From Micropterix aruncella (lineage: Eukaryota; Arthropoda; Insecta; Lepidoptera; Micropterigidae), in the NCBI GenBank assembly GCA_944548615.1, contig OX155960.1, forward strand, positions 15,617,986 through 15,681,985: a DNA stretch of 64,000 nucleotides, given 5' to 3'. Below are positions 49,801 to 60,842 of this stretch, piece by piece. The notes below the pieces were generated by a model that had not been told where the DNA came from, did no database searches, and saw nothing but the letters and a program-made list of their open reading frames with translations. Position 1 is the stretch's first letter. The number at the start of each line of letters is the position of its first letter. Both the position numbers and the translations under genes were made by a program.

Positions 49801-50155
49801 CGCGTATACAAAATTTCGTTTCTGTGCTGTTGACCGTTGAGGAGTCCCCTCGTCGGGAGCCAATACTGGGTGCAGCAGCTATATCATGGTACAATTTAGA
49901 ACGGGCTATCATAATTGAATGCGTATACAAAATTGTGTGTCTGTGCTCTTAACCGTGGAAGAGTGGCCTCGTCGGGAGCCGATCCTGGTTGTAGAATCAG
50001 GTCATGCTCACCATAAAAATGCATTGTCATTGGAACTGAACCAAAGTGTAAAATTGTAACTTAATAGGATAAGAGGAAGTGGTTCTAATTCAGCTTGCAA
50101 GATTTGATCCAAGCAAACATACATACTAACATACATTGCAAGGTAAATAAAAGCT
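49790..50155 (-). repeat. ~120-bp array, two units, plus shared flank
   Basis: Minus-strand units with GACGAGGGGACTCCTCAACG and TTGTATACGCATTCAATTAT. 50020-50155 matches, reversed, the flank at 34290-34425. Confidence 0.75.
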
Positions 50156-50299
50156 TGTAAAAGCATTTTTTGTCAAATATGTTTATTTTGATTTGTGAAT
50201 TTATTTGATTATGATTATTTAGACTTTTTTATTTTTAGATTTCGACATTCACCTGATTTGGTTATATTATTTTAATATCATATATGTACCAATAATATA

Positions 50300-50475
50300 A
50301 AGGTGTGTCCTGAAAACCAGGATAAGAGATATCCTGATGATACCCCTAATTTGCAGCGTTTGTAGTTATAGTCTTATTATATAGTCTTTTTTTATTTACA
50401 GTTTTAATTTTTAACCTCTGTGTTTTTGTTTTTAGTTTTGTTTATGTTTTTTGTAACAACAGCTGCAAAAAAATA
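50300..50475 (+). repeat. LINE 3' tail fragment
   Basis: AAGGTGTGTCCTGAAAACCA then GATACCCCTAATTTGCAGCG and ACAACAGCTGCAAAAAAATA. Same tail as 48774-48952. With the adjacent array this mirrors the arrangement at 2330-3320. Confidence 0.65.
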
Positions 50476-50885
50476 TTTTTCATATTTTTTTTTTCATCAT
50501 TATTATCATTATTTATTTATTTATTTTATTTGTTTAGGAATTAATTACTATAACACATTGATTTGCTTACAAAAATAACGGGAACCGAATGGCAAAAACT
50601 TACCCGTTTGCTTAATTGATTCTGTCACCCAACTGAGACTAGCCGGTTTTAGGGATTTATTTTTAATCTTTAATATATTGTAAATATATTGTGTATTTTT
50701 TTACTGTCTACTAAATATTAAATGGTGATTGGGATGAATTTGTCGGTTTATTATAATGTAACAGTATTTCTGTTTCCTTGTGTGATCTTAGATAAGATAT
50801 GTAATATAAAATAAATAAGTGGATGAAATAAAACAAAACAAAAAGATTAATTAATATCCTTCTTCTTCTTAGGGTGCTTCTCCAA
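50476..50885. other. AT-rich spacer
   Basis: ATTATTATC/ATTTATTT-type runs at 50495-50535; nothing else recognised. Confidence 0.4.
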
Positions 50886-50888
50886 CTA

Positions 50889-51664
50889 GTGAAGTTTGGC
50901 AGCCAGCTCTGCATACTTCTTTTTGCCCTTCGCCAGGCATAACAATTCGGCGACACTCGTAATCCCGGTCCATTCTCAAATGTTCCGCAACCAAGCTTTC
51001 CGTCCAGGGCCGGGTCTCCTCGTCCCTGCAACTTTTCCCATCATAATGAGTTGCAGGAGTTCGTACCTATTGTGCCTAAGCACATGACCCAGGAATGCAT
51101 CTTTGCATTGTTTGATGGTCTGCCAATGCTTGCGTTTTTGACCGACACGCCGTAGAACTTCCTCATTGGCGACTTTCTGAGTCCAAGATATCGACATCAT
51201 AAGTCTGCATGCCCACATCTCAAATGCTTCTATGCCTTTCCTGAGATCTTCCTTAACAGTCCAGGCCTGACATCCGTATAGAAGTATGGCCCAGATGTAG
51301 CACTGGAGAAGACGTATTAGAAGTGGGACTTTCAGGCTTCGATTGCAAAGGACGTTTTTCATTTTACCACTTCACTGTCCCAGTTTTGTGTAAGCCAGGT
51401 ACCAAGGTATTTATGTTTATCAACATGTTTTAGTTTTTGGCCCGCCACAAATATGATAGTCTTGGTGACATTCATCCTGAGACCAGCTCTGACACTACCC
51501 TCATTTACTAGCTCAACAATCTCCTGTAGCTCTGCTTCCGTAGATACTATGAGAACAGTGTCATCGGCATACCTCAAGTTGTTGATTAGGTGGGCATTTA
51601 TTTTAAAACCGCCGATTCAATACTCCAAAGCTTCAAAGTAGATGTTAAAAAGATATCTACTTAA
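50889..51664 (-). pseudogene. RTE-clade LINE reverse transcriptase, C-terminal half
   Basis: Minus strand: RYLFNIYFEALEY, a stop, KINAHLINNLRYADDTVLIV (motif C, YADD), GLRMNVTKTIIFVAG and HKYLGTWL. After a frameshift near 51360: LLYGCQAWTVKEDLRKGIEA, FEMWACRLMMSISWTQKVAN, EEVLRRVGQKR and finally AELLCLAKGKKKYAELAAKL with a stop near 50890. This is the characteristic end of RTE-type LINEs. Interrupted by stops (including one before EWTGI) and by 5' truncation. Confidence 0.85.
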
Positions 51665-53015
51665 GAACTTACAATTATTGGTTTAATTCAAATGTAATAT
51701 TTAGTTAATGTCTTATGAATAAAAACGTTCATCATCTAAACATGATTTTGCTGATGCATCATTTAGAGGAAATGGTCCTCAATTTTAAGAATGACTTTGA
51801 CATATTTTGCGATGGCGACAAAGATTCTCTTTTCATTTTTAATTACAGTTGATAATGACGCTTTGTGGGTCGGCGATGTCGCTCGACATTATTGCCATCA
51901 TTTTATGATCGCATTTCCCCTCTGTGAAGTTTTACGACATACATTTTTACACCGCGTCTTATAAGCCATGAAATTCTTTTCGGTATCATTATAAAATATT
52001 TACGAGTCCGGACGTAAAAAGCTGTGAGCGAAATTGAAAGACGAGCGTTAAATTGTTTTATTGATATTATGATTATTTATTAAACTTCTTATCCACCCTT
52101 AAGGCTAGCGGCAGTAGTAGCAACAGCTATCAAGCCACTCATGCTGCGGCCACACCTAACGGGAAACGTCAATGCCCATTATCGCGATAAATATTAACGC
52201 GTTAAATTAGTGGCCACACTTGAACGTTCAACGTCAACGCCCATTCTTGGCAATGACATTAGCGTTAATTCGGAGGTATTTTGCATCGTTGGACAGATCT
52301 GCGCGTACCGTTTCGGCCGGCCCCCATATATATCAAATAAATATTTAAAAACACGACTAATAAGATTGATTACTATATGATGTTACTATATAACAAAATC
52401 GACCAAAAAGTTGCGGCGCAGTTTTTTGCGCGCGAAGACGGTGTCGTGCGATTAATGTTCCATGTTCCGACATAGGGTTCCGTGACTCTGCTCGTCGAAT
52501 TTGATTCTTTGCTAAGCATGACGAAGACCTTCGGGAACGAGAAAGGGCTCAAGTACGTCTGGGTGGAATATGGGAAAATCCATATCCGTAAAAATAACAC
52601 TTCGCCAGTGTTCTTCGTCAACAATGTGTCTGATTTAAACAAAGCTGTTTAATCTGTCTCTATGCTATTGTATACTTCTCATCGCTATTTAAGATGTACC
52701 TCTGTGAAACTATCGCACTTATCAGTGCAGTTCATTTCTTCATATTGTATGTATTGAATTACTTAGAAATAGTGTTATATACACTCGCTTCATTCCTTCT
52801 CAGTATAAAAATGTTTGTAACCCTTGCTTTCGCCGCTGCCCAGCTCACTCGCCGTTCACACGCGCAGGATGATCACGTCAGTTACCGTTTCCATACTGCA
52901 TTTTCACTAGTCAGCTATGCTCGCCTATATCGTCTGCCTACCCTGATCGTACTAATTTTATTGTTTTATATTTAATAATTCATTTATCACTCACAATGAT
53001 ACTTACTAAATAAAA
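51665..53015. other. Unassigned region
   Basis: Two imperfect direct copies of GGCCACAC...AACGTCAA(T/C)GCCCATT lie at 52150-52180 and 52212-52244. The 93-codon hydrophobic frame at 52694-52975 and the 89-codon minus frame at 52373-52642 have no recognisable family motifs. Confidence 0.4.
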
Positions 53016-53019
53016 CGTA

Positions 53020-53398
53020 TCTCCGTCCAAACTCAATAGATTTAACTCGGCTCTTCATGTTCCTCATGCTGGTACCAACTATAGGCAAAATGCATTTCTA
53101 TGGCGAACAAGTGACAATTTCAATGATTTGATTAAACGCTTTGACTTTGATCTATTCTGTACGAATATTAACTCAGCTAGGCAGTAGCTGAACAGTGAAT
53201 TCGTTAGCATTTGTTGAATAATTTTTGATGTATTTTTAATCGGTAGCTTTAATTGAAAGGTCATATATGTTTCTACAACGTTACTTAAACGTGAAAATTT
53301 TTAATTGGCTCTGTTATCCTACTCCTCTTTTTGTTAAATTATAATTAGCTGTTGGTTTTCCTAAAAATAAATACATAAATAAATTCAAAATTCAAAAT
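53020..53398 (+). pseudogene. LINE C-terminus and 3' tail
   Basis: The frame reads FNSALHVPHAGTNYRQNAFL then WRTSDNFNDLIKRFDFDLFC, a jockey-group terminal block, with stops after about 50 codons. The tail ends in AAATAAAT then AAATTC repeats (53383-53400). Strongly 5'-truncated. Confidence 0.65.
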
Positions 53399-53439
53399 TC
53401 AGACAAGATGGACGTTGACCCTGATACACTGTATTTTAT

Positions 53440-53910
53440 GAGTGTACATTTTTTTTTTATTTATTTATCCTATTTTTTATAGTTACATAGAAAGATTGCG
53501 TTCATTTTTTAACACATTTTAAAATAATACATATGAAGAAAATCGCGAAAGGGCATTAACTTGTCAGGATTACATCACCCCACTAGGTATACGCCTGTGT
53601 TGGGGTGATGGATACATAGTTCTGTGGTATTATTTGCTGAGCCTGTAGCCTTGCCTGCTGTCCTTCTTCCGTCTTAAAAACAATACGTAATATAATTTAG
53701 CATAATATAATATAAATAATATAATATAACATATTACAATATAATATAATATCATATGTTATAACATATAAAATAGTGTAGCATATTTATATATAATATA
53801 GTATAACATAATAAAATATAACATATTATAATCTGTATATCTGTATACATATCCATAATTTACATCTATATATCCTATAATTTGTGGTTAGAAATAGAAT
53901 ATTTTAATAT
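53440..53910 (-). repeat. Dispersed repeat Q with ATATT-rich core, copy 2
   Basis: Reverse complement of 40585-41030, including ACCCCACTAGGTATACGCCT and the long AATATAATATA core. It lacks the 33-bp duplication present at 40526-40580. Confidence 0.65.
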
Positions 53911-53999
53911 ATCATACTTTCGCATTATTATATGAACATATTTTATCATTATCTAATGAAGAAATAATTTAATACTAAAAACACTTTTAAAAACAAGCT

Positions 54000-54470
54000 T
54001 TTATTAAAATGCTTTGTCCCGAGCCAACCCTGGGTGCAGCAGCTTTATCATAGTGGAACTTTGAACGGGCTATCATAATTAAATGCTGTGAAAAATTTCG
54101 GGTTTTTGCTGTTGACCGTTGAGGAGTCCCGTGGTTCGAAGCCAACCCTAGGTGCAGCAGCCCTGTCGCGGTGAAACTTATAACGGGTTATCATAATTGA
54201 ATTCGTATACAAAATTTAGTTTCTGTGCTGTTAACCGTTGAGGAGTCCCCTCGACGGAAGCCAACCCGGGCGCAGCAGCATGTCATGGTGAAACATATAA
54301 CGGGTTATCATAATTGAATGCGTATACAAAATTTCGTGACTACGCTGTCGACGGTTAAGGAGTCCCCTCGTCGGGATCGAACCCTGGGCTCAGCGTCCAT
54401 TTCATGATAAAGCTTTTACAGGCTATAATAATTGATTGCGTATACAATCATATATTGGTGTCTGTTGAGG
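54000..54470 (-). repeat. ~120-bp array, about four units
   Basis: CCGTTGAGGAGTCCC recurs near 54117, 54236, 54353 (variant) and 54470 (partial), with GGGTTATCATAATTGAATTC and CGAGCCAACCCTGGGTGCAG between. Reverse orientation to the array at 2570-3320. Confidence 0.8.
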
Positions 54471-55187
54471 AGTGCACGATTCTTGTAACTACAATACAAT
54501 ACAATACAATCAACTATTCCAGTAGATAGGCATTCCTACACTTGGATGCGTCACAAATTTAAATGCTAAAAAAATAATTATTAAAAACATAACTATCGTG
54601 ATAGTTTTCATGGCTGTAATATTATATTCAATATTACCTACATACAAATAATCAAAATATACTAATGTGATTTAAGAGTCAGGGGGAACAATATATTAAA
54701 ATAGAAATGCAAATTCTATGTAGAATAATAAAAAAATATATATTTTATTGTCAATCCAGCAATATGCATTTGATTTTTTTTTTTGAAAATGAATAGATGT
54801 ATAATAAATTATATTAAAATTAGAATGTCAGCTGTCATAATACCATTATGTTTAAAACTTTACGCATTTCATTAATCATCAACATAACTTGTGTCTCGGA
54901 TCCCACAAACATGGCTCTGTTAGATAGAAGAGAAGGGGAAGAGGGTGAAAGAAGGAGGAAGGGGTAGAGAGAGAAGGGGTGGAGAGAATAAAAAGAAACC
55001 TATGTAAAAACACGAAAAAAAGTTGAGAGACGCCTATATCTCGAAGCTGTGCGAGATATCAATTTCATCTCCCTTTCAGGGCCTCATTTGTCTTCCCCTA
55101 CTATTATTTTGTTACGCAATTCCAATTATGAAATCGAAGACTAACGCGGTTATTTGATATTATAAATAATTTTAAAAAATATTATAT
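54471..55187. other. AT-rich spacer
   Basis: Short ACAATACAATACAATACAAT run at 54492-54512 and a purine-rich GAAGG/GAGAGAAGGGG stretch at 54925-54990. No gene. Confidence 0.4.
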
Positions 55188-55305
55188 TTTACAGCGTGAA
55201 GTTTGTAGCAGCCAACGTTTCGCCGAAATAGAATATCCTAGACAACGGCGGTTACAACATCGCCGATACGTAGGGGCGATACAAACTACACGCGGTAAAT
55301 TCGGT
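55188..55305. mobile_element. Short inverted-repeat element related to 46043-46460
   Basis: The left CAGCGTGAAGTTTGTAGCAG and the right end reversed, TTTACCGCGTGTAGTTTGTA, match the inner termini of the larger element. About 118 bp, so an internally deleted relative. Confidence 0.5.
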
Positions 55306-55311
55306 TTTTAC

Positions 55312-55625
55312 CATACTTTTATTAGGTCGACCTGTATGTAACTATGTAACGGAATCTAAGGTAACTAATTTAACCATCTTCCAAAGATCGTAGCGTCATG
55401 AAAATTGGCAGCTGTATGTAATTCTGATGACAATACAATAATATGGTACCTACTGTCGAACTGATCTGATGATGGAGTCGGAAGATATGAACTGGAACTT
55501 CATGATGAAACATCGTATTATAGCTGTGTTTGGACTTGTTAGAAAAGTCTTGGAATGAACTTTGACCACGATTAGGTTTCAAGGTCTGATGATGTGATTT
55601 TTACGTGCATTTATAAAAGCGTGTT
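55312..55625 (-). mobile_element. Family P inverted-repeat element, copy 3
   Basis: Minus orientation: starts ACACGCTTTTATAAATGC (55625 downwards) and ends TCGACCTAATAAAAGTAT. The minus-strand frame 55370-55582 (70 codons) shares QSSFQDFSNKSKHSY(N/D)T with the other copies. Two units. Confidence 0.65.
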
Positions 55626-55759
55626 TTTAGTGTTTTTTTTATATTTAAATAGGCTATTTTGGAAACGTAATTTATTTATTTTATTTATACCGACTCCGAA
55701 GTCTATACGATTCGCGTACGCTATGATCTACAGACCGTATCTTCAGTGATATAAATACG

Positions 55760-56239
55760 TAAGTTTCGTGCAGCTTGGGCCATAAGGTCCAATTTCTTCT
55801 CGGATCGGCCCAACTCACGATTCAGCTCCTATTGAGAAGCCTCTTCATGTGGAAGTCTACCCCGGGTAGGAATCTCGCGTATTAGGCCTCGCGGCTGGTG
55901 TATCGGTTTCTCCTGGTGGGATTGGCATTTTCTCCTGGTGGGACATGCTACTGGACGATTTGTGCACCGTTCGACAAGGCCAATCGGTTGTGCACTCTGA
56001 CTCATTTCTAAAGGAGTCTCTCCTAAGCAGTAGGGGTGGATGTTGACCTGTCGTCAACCACTCTTGAAATGAGCCTTAGACTACCTGATCCTGACTTCAG
56101 AGCAGGGCATAAGATGCGTTTGGTCCTCGATAGATTCAAACCGAATTAACGCTGAACATACGGCAGGTGAGGTCGCGCAACTGACTTTGAACCCGTGACC
56201 AGTCTTCCGACTAGTTGAACCCGTTAACTACCTGGTTTA
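55760..56239 (+). repeat. Family D dispersed repeat, copy 4, left part
   Basis: Matches 1795-2310 (CAGCTTGGGCCATAAGGTCC, ACTCACGATTCAGCTCCTAT, GATTCAAACCGAATTAACGC). It is followed directly by an E copy, and its 56025-56200 segment recurs after that copy at 56922-57112. Confidence 0.75.
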
Positions 56240-56914
56240 GGGAGTTAATGGGCCCTTGCTGAGTTGGCGACAAGAACCCATTCTGTTCAGGGTTGGTCAC
56301 ACTCACGGGTCAACACCTATCCGACGGACTCCACGCATGAAGTGCGAGCCTGGGTAGGACTCTGGCCTTGGTTAGTTTCCCCTGGGAATTAACCTTCTGG
56401 CGCTCCTGGAAGGTCTGCGCACCGTGCGGCGTAAGCCAATCGACTGTGCCCTCTGACTAACAGGCCGGGGAGTCTAGAAGCAGTACTGTTTCCTATAGAG
56501 CGGGGGTGGTTGCGGACCTTACGGCGACTGCTCTTGAAACGACCATCGGCCATCCGATCTTGGGTGAACAGCCGGGTAAAGGACGCTGTGGTCCGCGATA
56601 GTTTCGGTATACACCGTTTCACCGCTTCGTAAGGGAGAGGACCGCGCAAGCGACCTCGAACTCGGAACCAATCGAGAGACCGGAGTAATCTGTTCACAAT
56701 TGGAAGTAAGGGCGCGAGTGTCGGTCCGCCAGGTAACATTCCTGGCTATCTCGCGGTTAAGGCGTTGGCCTCTTTATACGGGCTTGTGACGTAGCTAGAT
56801 GGTGGACTGTTTTCGTCCCAATTCTTCTACGTTCACTCCAGGGAGATAGAACGACTAATCGTTAAAACTTCCTGAGGTGACGCGCTCGCCCTTTATAGTC
56901 GACAACCCAAGTTG
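56240..56914 (+). mobile_element. Family E retroposon, copy E5
   Basis: Starts GGGAGTTAATGGGCCC and ends GTCGACAACCCAAGTTG. About 675 bp. Embedded in family D. I cannot find a clean 15-bp duplication, so its borders may have been altered by the duplication of D sequence around it. A minus-strand frame of 116 codons (56389-56739) is shared in part with E3 and E4. Confidence 0.75.
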
Positions 56915-57395
56915 TTTGTCTCCTAAGCAGTAGAGGTGGATGTTGACCTGTCGTCAACCACTCTTGAAATGACCCTGAGACTACCTGATCCTGAATTCAG
57001 AGCCGGGCATAAGATGCCTTTGGTCCGCGATAGATTCAAACCGAATTAACGCTGAACATACCGCAGGTATAGATCGCGCAACTGACTTTGAACCCGTGAC
57101 CAGTCGGGAGGTTTGAGGTATCCTGATGGTTAATTCCAGACGGAGATATCCTTCCACAACTGGTAGTCAGGGGGCGACGCTGCCCGCTGGGTTACCTTTC
57201 CCGGCGCCTCGCCGTAGGGCAATGTGGCATTAGCCTCTGACGGGCAGGTGGCGTAACTAGACAGTGGATGGTTTTTCTTCCCCAGTCTTCTGCGCTCACC
57301 TCACGGGAGGAAGTTCGATCTAATATCGTTAAAACTTTCTGAGGTGACGAGTTCGTCCGTTGTAGTTGACAGCTCTAGTTGATATCAATACTTAA
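56915..57395 (+). repeat. Family D dispersed repeat, copy 4, right part
   Basis: Resumes with GTCTCCTAAGCAGTAGAGGT and runs to the family's 3' end (GGTGACGAGTTCGTCCGTTG, TAGTTGACAGCTCTAGTTG). It includes the most complete D 3' half in the window (57110-57395). Confidence 0.75.
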
Positions 57396-58030
57396 ATGCT
57401 GCAATGACTTTTAATCGGAAGAAGCTTCTAAAGTCTTCTTCCACTTCTTCTATACTTTATATTTATAAGTCTATCCAACAATAGGCGACTAATCTAAAGC
57501 TACGTGAGTATAAATTTTATACGATAATGGATAAGGTTTAGGCGTGCGTACTGCCGCTATATGGAGTCATAAAACACATAGTCAGTAGTATATTTTAAAG
57601 GTCGGTCGACGTTAATCTACCCGCAGTGATAAATAAATACGTCATGTGAGAGCGACTACTCACAACAATGACCCGCCTTTTCGCTTTAACATAGGCTATG
57701 TTATTGGAGTACCGATTAGATGAGTCCCTGTGAATATTATAAATCAGAGTTTTTTTAGTTTTACTTTTTTAAGGAAACAAAGAGGTCTATAATAAATATA
57801 AAAAATCTTTTTGTTACCCCAACGATTTCCCGGCAATTAGCCAAGCGCGTCGTCACATTTCAATTTAAAAATCGATTTGGAAGCGCTCCTCGTAAAATTC
57901 GCCGTTAAACATTTAAATTTCAAACTAGTATCGCCCGTTCGAAAATTATGCAATCCTTTCCCTGACCGTTGCTTGGGCGGGATAGTAAGAAAATCGCTTG
58001 GGTCACCCCAAGACTATACGGAAAGCGGAT
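57396..58030. other. Unassigned spacer
   Basis: No motif or repeat recognised. Confidence 0.4.
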
Positions 58031-58033
58031 CAC

Positions 58034-58320
58034 CTCTCCCCCTCCCACCTCCGCGCAGAACCCTAACCCCAACCCCCTCCCCCGATCCCTCTACCTCACC
58101 CCCTTCAACCCTCCCCAACTCCCCTGAAACCCTCCCCAACGCCCCCACCCAACCAAAGCCCCCCACCCCACTTACCTCCTCTCCATAAAAACCACCCCTA
58201 AACCCTTACTCTCCACCAAACCAACCCTTCTTTCCCATTACACTATCAATCCTCCAAAACACACCTTCACTCAAACCTCCCCTTCCCCCCCCCCCCCCCT
58301 ATCCCTCGCAGACACCACCC
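58034..58320. repeat. C-rich low-complexity tract
   Basis: A pyrimidine/C-rich run on the plus strand (CCTCTCCCCCTCCCACCTCC, AACCCCAACCCCCTCCCCCG, a run of 14-15 C at 58285-58299). The minus strand is G-rich with many runs of four or more G. A Pro/Thr/Ser-rich frame over it (57877-58188) is a by-product. Confidence 0.85.
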
Positions 58321-58364
58321 CTAAAACGCATTTTGTATATTAAGCAATTGTGTATCAATTTTAA

Positions 58365-58545
58365 ATCACTCTAGATAAGGAGGGATAGGAAAGCACGGAA
58401 GAAGAGGAATATCGGAAAAAGAAGAATATTTTCGTCTGAAACTTCATACAACCTGAGGGACTTGGATATCTATTAAAGCAGTCTAGATAAAGCGGGATAG
58501 AAACCTACAGAAGAAGAAGAATATTTTCATGCGAAATGATAAACG
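58365..58545 (+). repeat. Diverged direct duplication of ~110 bp
   Basis: TCTAGATAAGGAGGGATAGG...GAAGAAGAGGAATAT at about 58369 and TCTAGATAAAGCGGGATAG...GAAGAAGAAGAATAT at about 58482, each followed by ATTTTC(G/A)T. Confidence 0.55.
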
Positions 58546-58970
58546 AATTGCGCAATACCTGCGCAAAAATAACTACCATTCAAACTTATCTAACATGTAT
58601 GTGTAGTATTTCCGTGGTATTAATATGGTATTTTTCATAAAATGATGTAGTATTTTATTATATAGCGCTATTTATTTTTGTTTACGTCTCTCGTACATGA
58701 GATGTGAAAGCAAAATTTAATAATATGTGTCCCGAATTTCAGTCTCTAATGCCAATATTTCGAGATTGTAGTATGACTACCGGTACCCCCTGGTAAACCG
58801 ATTTCAACCACAATCTTTTCAACTCTTGCCATGACCAAATGATGCCTGTATGTCAAATTTCATGTCAATCAGATGAAGCGTTTAGACGCTATCGTACACA
58901 CAGACACACAGAAGTGCTTTCTCAATACTTTCCTTGCCAGGAAAGTAAAAAGACTTGATACTAAATAACT
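58546..58970 (-). repeat. Dispersed repeat R, copy 2
   Basis: Reverse orientation: CACAGACACACAGAAGTGC at 58899-58917, TCAAATTTCATGTCAATCAG, and GAGATTGTAGTATGACTACC. The stretch of AGTATTT/TAGTATTTTATTAT at 58600-58660 matches the ACTACAA repeats after copy 3. Confidence 0.6.
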
Positions 58971-59654
58971 AATCCCTATGAAGACATTTCCAAATGCAAT
59001 ATTAACGGTTGCACCTAATTATATGTACTAAAAAATATTATAGAATAAGATGGTTGCGATGGATCATAATAATAATAACAATAAACTCTGTATTTGTATT
59101 TATACAATACAAAATAAATGTAACGGTGTGGTCTAGCTGACTGACGATTTTTCAGCCCAGAGATAGAACACGCATTTCTAAACTATTTCCAGTAGTATCC
59201 GGCTGGTATGATAAACAAAGAAATATTATGGACTGTATTGGACTTATGGGATAAATGGAAGTTTCATAACGATGGAACAAATGTCAACAAATAACCAACC
59301 TTTTCGACGGTCGATCAGTGCACCTGACGGAATGACGAGCTGCTTGGCTCCCACTCGATTCCACAAACTTCGACCGCGAAGATGCTGGACCGCACGCGCA
59401 ATTCTCAAAACAGCACTCACCAATTTGCACGAGAATCAGCACACACCAATTTGCACGAGAGTTTTTCGACGATTTTGCGACAATGATGCGACGGCGGGTA
59501 GGATTCAACTCAAACGAACAAAGCGACCGCGCGGTGTTCACGACTCGCTTATGTGTGTGTGTGTGTGTCCTTTCTGACGACGCGATACACACGTAATAAT
59601 TTGTCGGCACTGCGGGATTTGGAATTAGGAGTTTGGTACAGGATTATACAATAA
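58971..59654. other. Unassigned region upstream of the R2-like ORF
   Basis: Contains a (GT)n run at 59551-59568 and a direct repeat of CACCAATTTGCACGAGA (59418 and 59446). The 101-codon plus frame 59272-59577 and its minus-strand shadow show no known motif. AATAAATAT at 59650 could be a polyadenylation signal of an unrecognised element. Confidence 0.35.
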
Positions 59655-60842
59655 ATATATTTACAAAATAGTCTCTCGACTCTCTTCAGGTCCAAACAAA
59701 ATTTTGGGCTAGCACTTAAACTGCCCTCTCTGCTCTACGCCAACTCCAGAATAACCAAAAATTCGATTCTGTGCAATTCCAAAGATCCGGCAATATCGAA
59801 GCACGTAATAAGTGGCCGTAGTGATTCAAATGATCTACAAGCCCGCGTAGACTTCCACAAAAAGTTCCTTACTGGAATCAGCCAGAATGGCACTGGTCTG
59901 GGGTATGGCAGTACAACCACGAGCGACGTGGACTTGAAGAAGTCTCTTTTGCGGGGAGATTACGACAGCAAGAGTATGGCTCATGCTATTGGCCTTCAAT
60001 GCCAGAATGATTGGACAACAATTGGGGACTTTTGCATTCCGCCTCCAATGCACTGGAAGGTAATGCTCTATGACTGGACGCCAGAGATGCTGAAATTTTA
60101 TTTGAATGCCTTTCAGCATACACTTCCAGACCCCAGTAACCTCGCTCGTTGGAGCTTTGCCGAGGATAGTTCTTGTCCCCTCTGTAGCAATACCCCTTGC
60201 ACAGCTAGACACATTCTAGCTGGCTGCAAGGTGGCCTTAGATCAAGGACGGTACACTTACCGCCATGACAAAGTTCTCGCTGTTATTCGCGAGGTAATTA
60301 GTCTCTCAGTGGCTCGTGCCAACAAGGGTTTGACAGTATCCTCCAAACCCCCAATACAGCTTGTGCGGGATGGCTCTAAAGGCAAAAAACATTCAACTAC
60401 AAAACCTTTCTCAATAATCGAGAAAGCTACAGATTGGATTCTGGAGGTTGATTCGGTCTCTAAGCAGTATAAATTCCCTGAAAGTCTCGGATGCACAGCC
60501 CTCCGTCCAGATATAACTCTTTACTCTCTGTCTCGGAAGGTGGCTCTTATTGTAGAATTAACTGTTCCATGGGAATCAAATATCCCAAAAGACCACGAGT
60601 ACAAATTAAATAAATACCATGATCTTGCAAATGCCGTAACCCGGAACGGCTTCACTGTTCACCTTCACGCGGTGGAAGTTGGCGCTCGTGGCCTGCCAGC
60701 TAAATCTCTATTTCACCTCTTTAAAGATCTTGGCCTTTCCAGAAAAATAATCAACTCTTTCTTAGAAAAATTATCTAAAACTGCGATTTGCGCATCTCAA
60801 ATTCTATGGCTTCGAAGGGGTAGTGAATGGGTGGCAAGGTGA
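59655..60842 (+). CDS. R2-superclade LINE C-terminus: zinc knuckle and restriction-like endonuclease
   Basis: One frame is open from 59655 to TGA at 60840-60842. It begins in the thumb/linker region (FGLALKLPSLLYANSRITKN). From the internal Met at 59928, residues 83-100 are CPLCSNTPCTARHILAGC, a CX2CX8HX4C knuckle. Residues 193-210 are RPDITLYSLSRKVALIVE then LTVPWE, the RPD...E core of the restriction-like endonuclease that cleaves target DNA in R2, R4, NeSL and HERO-type elements. No RT motifs remain, so this is a 5'-truncated copy, but the surviving 396 codons have no stop or frameshift. Clade placement within the superclade is uncertain. Confidence 0.75.
   Translation: MYLQNSLSTLFRSKQNFGLALKLPSLLYANSRITKNSILCNSKDPAISKHVISGRSDSNDLQARVDFHKKFLTGISQNGTGLGYGSTTTSDVDLKKSLLRGDYDSKSMAHAIGLQCQNDWTTIGDFCIPPPMHWKVMLYDWTPEMLKFYLNAFQHTLPDPSNLARWSFAEDSSCPLCSNTPCTARHILAGCKVALDQGRYTYRHDKVLAVIREVISLSVARANKGLTVSSKPPIQLVRDGSKGKKHSTTKPFSIIEKATDWILEVDSVSKQYKFPESLGCTALRPDITLYSLSRKVALIVELTVPWESNIPKDHEYKLNKYHDLANAVTRNGFTVHLHAVEVGARGLPAKSLFHLFKDLGLSRKIINSFLEKLSKTAICASQILWLRRGSEWVAR

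Noticed and set aside
52694..52975. 93-codon hydrophobic frame that could be a membrane protein
   Set aside because: No neighbouring exon, motif or repeat support; AT-rich DNA often yields hydrophobic frames.
57877..58188. Pro/Thr/Ser-rich 103-codon frame
   Set aside because: It follows from the C-rich tract and has no other protein-like property.
59272..59577. Possible LTR or gene upstream of the R2-like frame
   Set aside because: No paired terminal repeat, primer-binding site or domain was visible.
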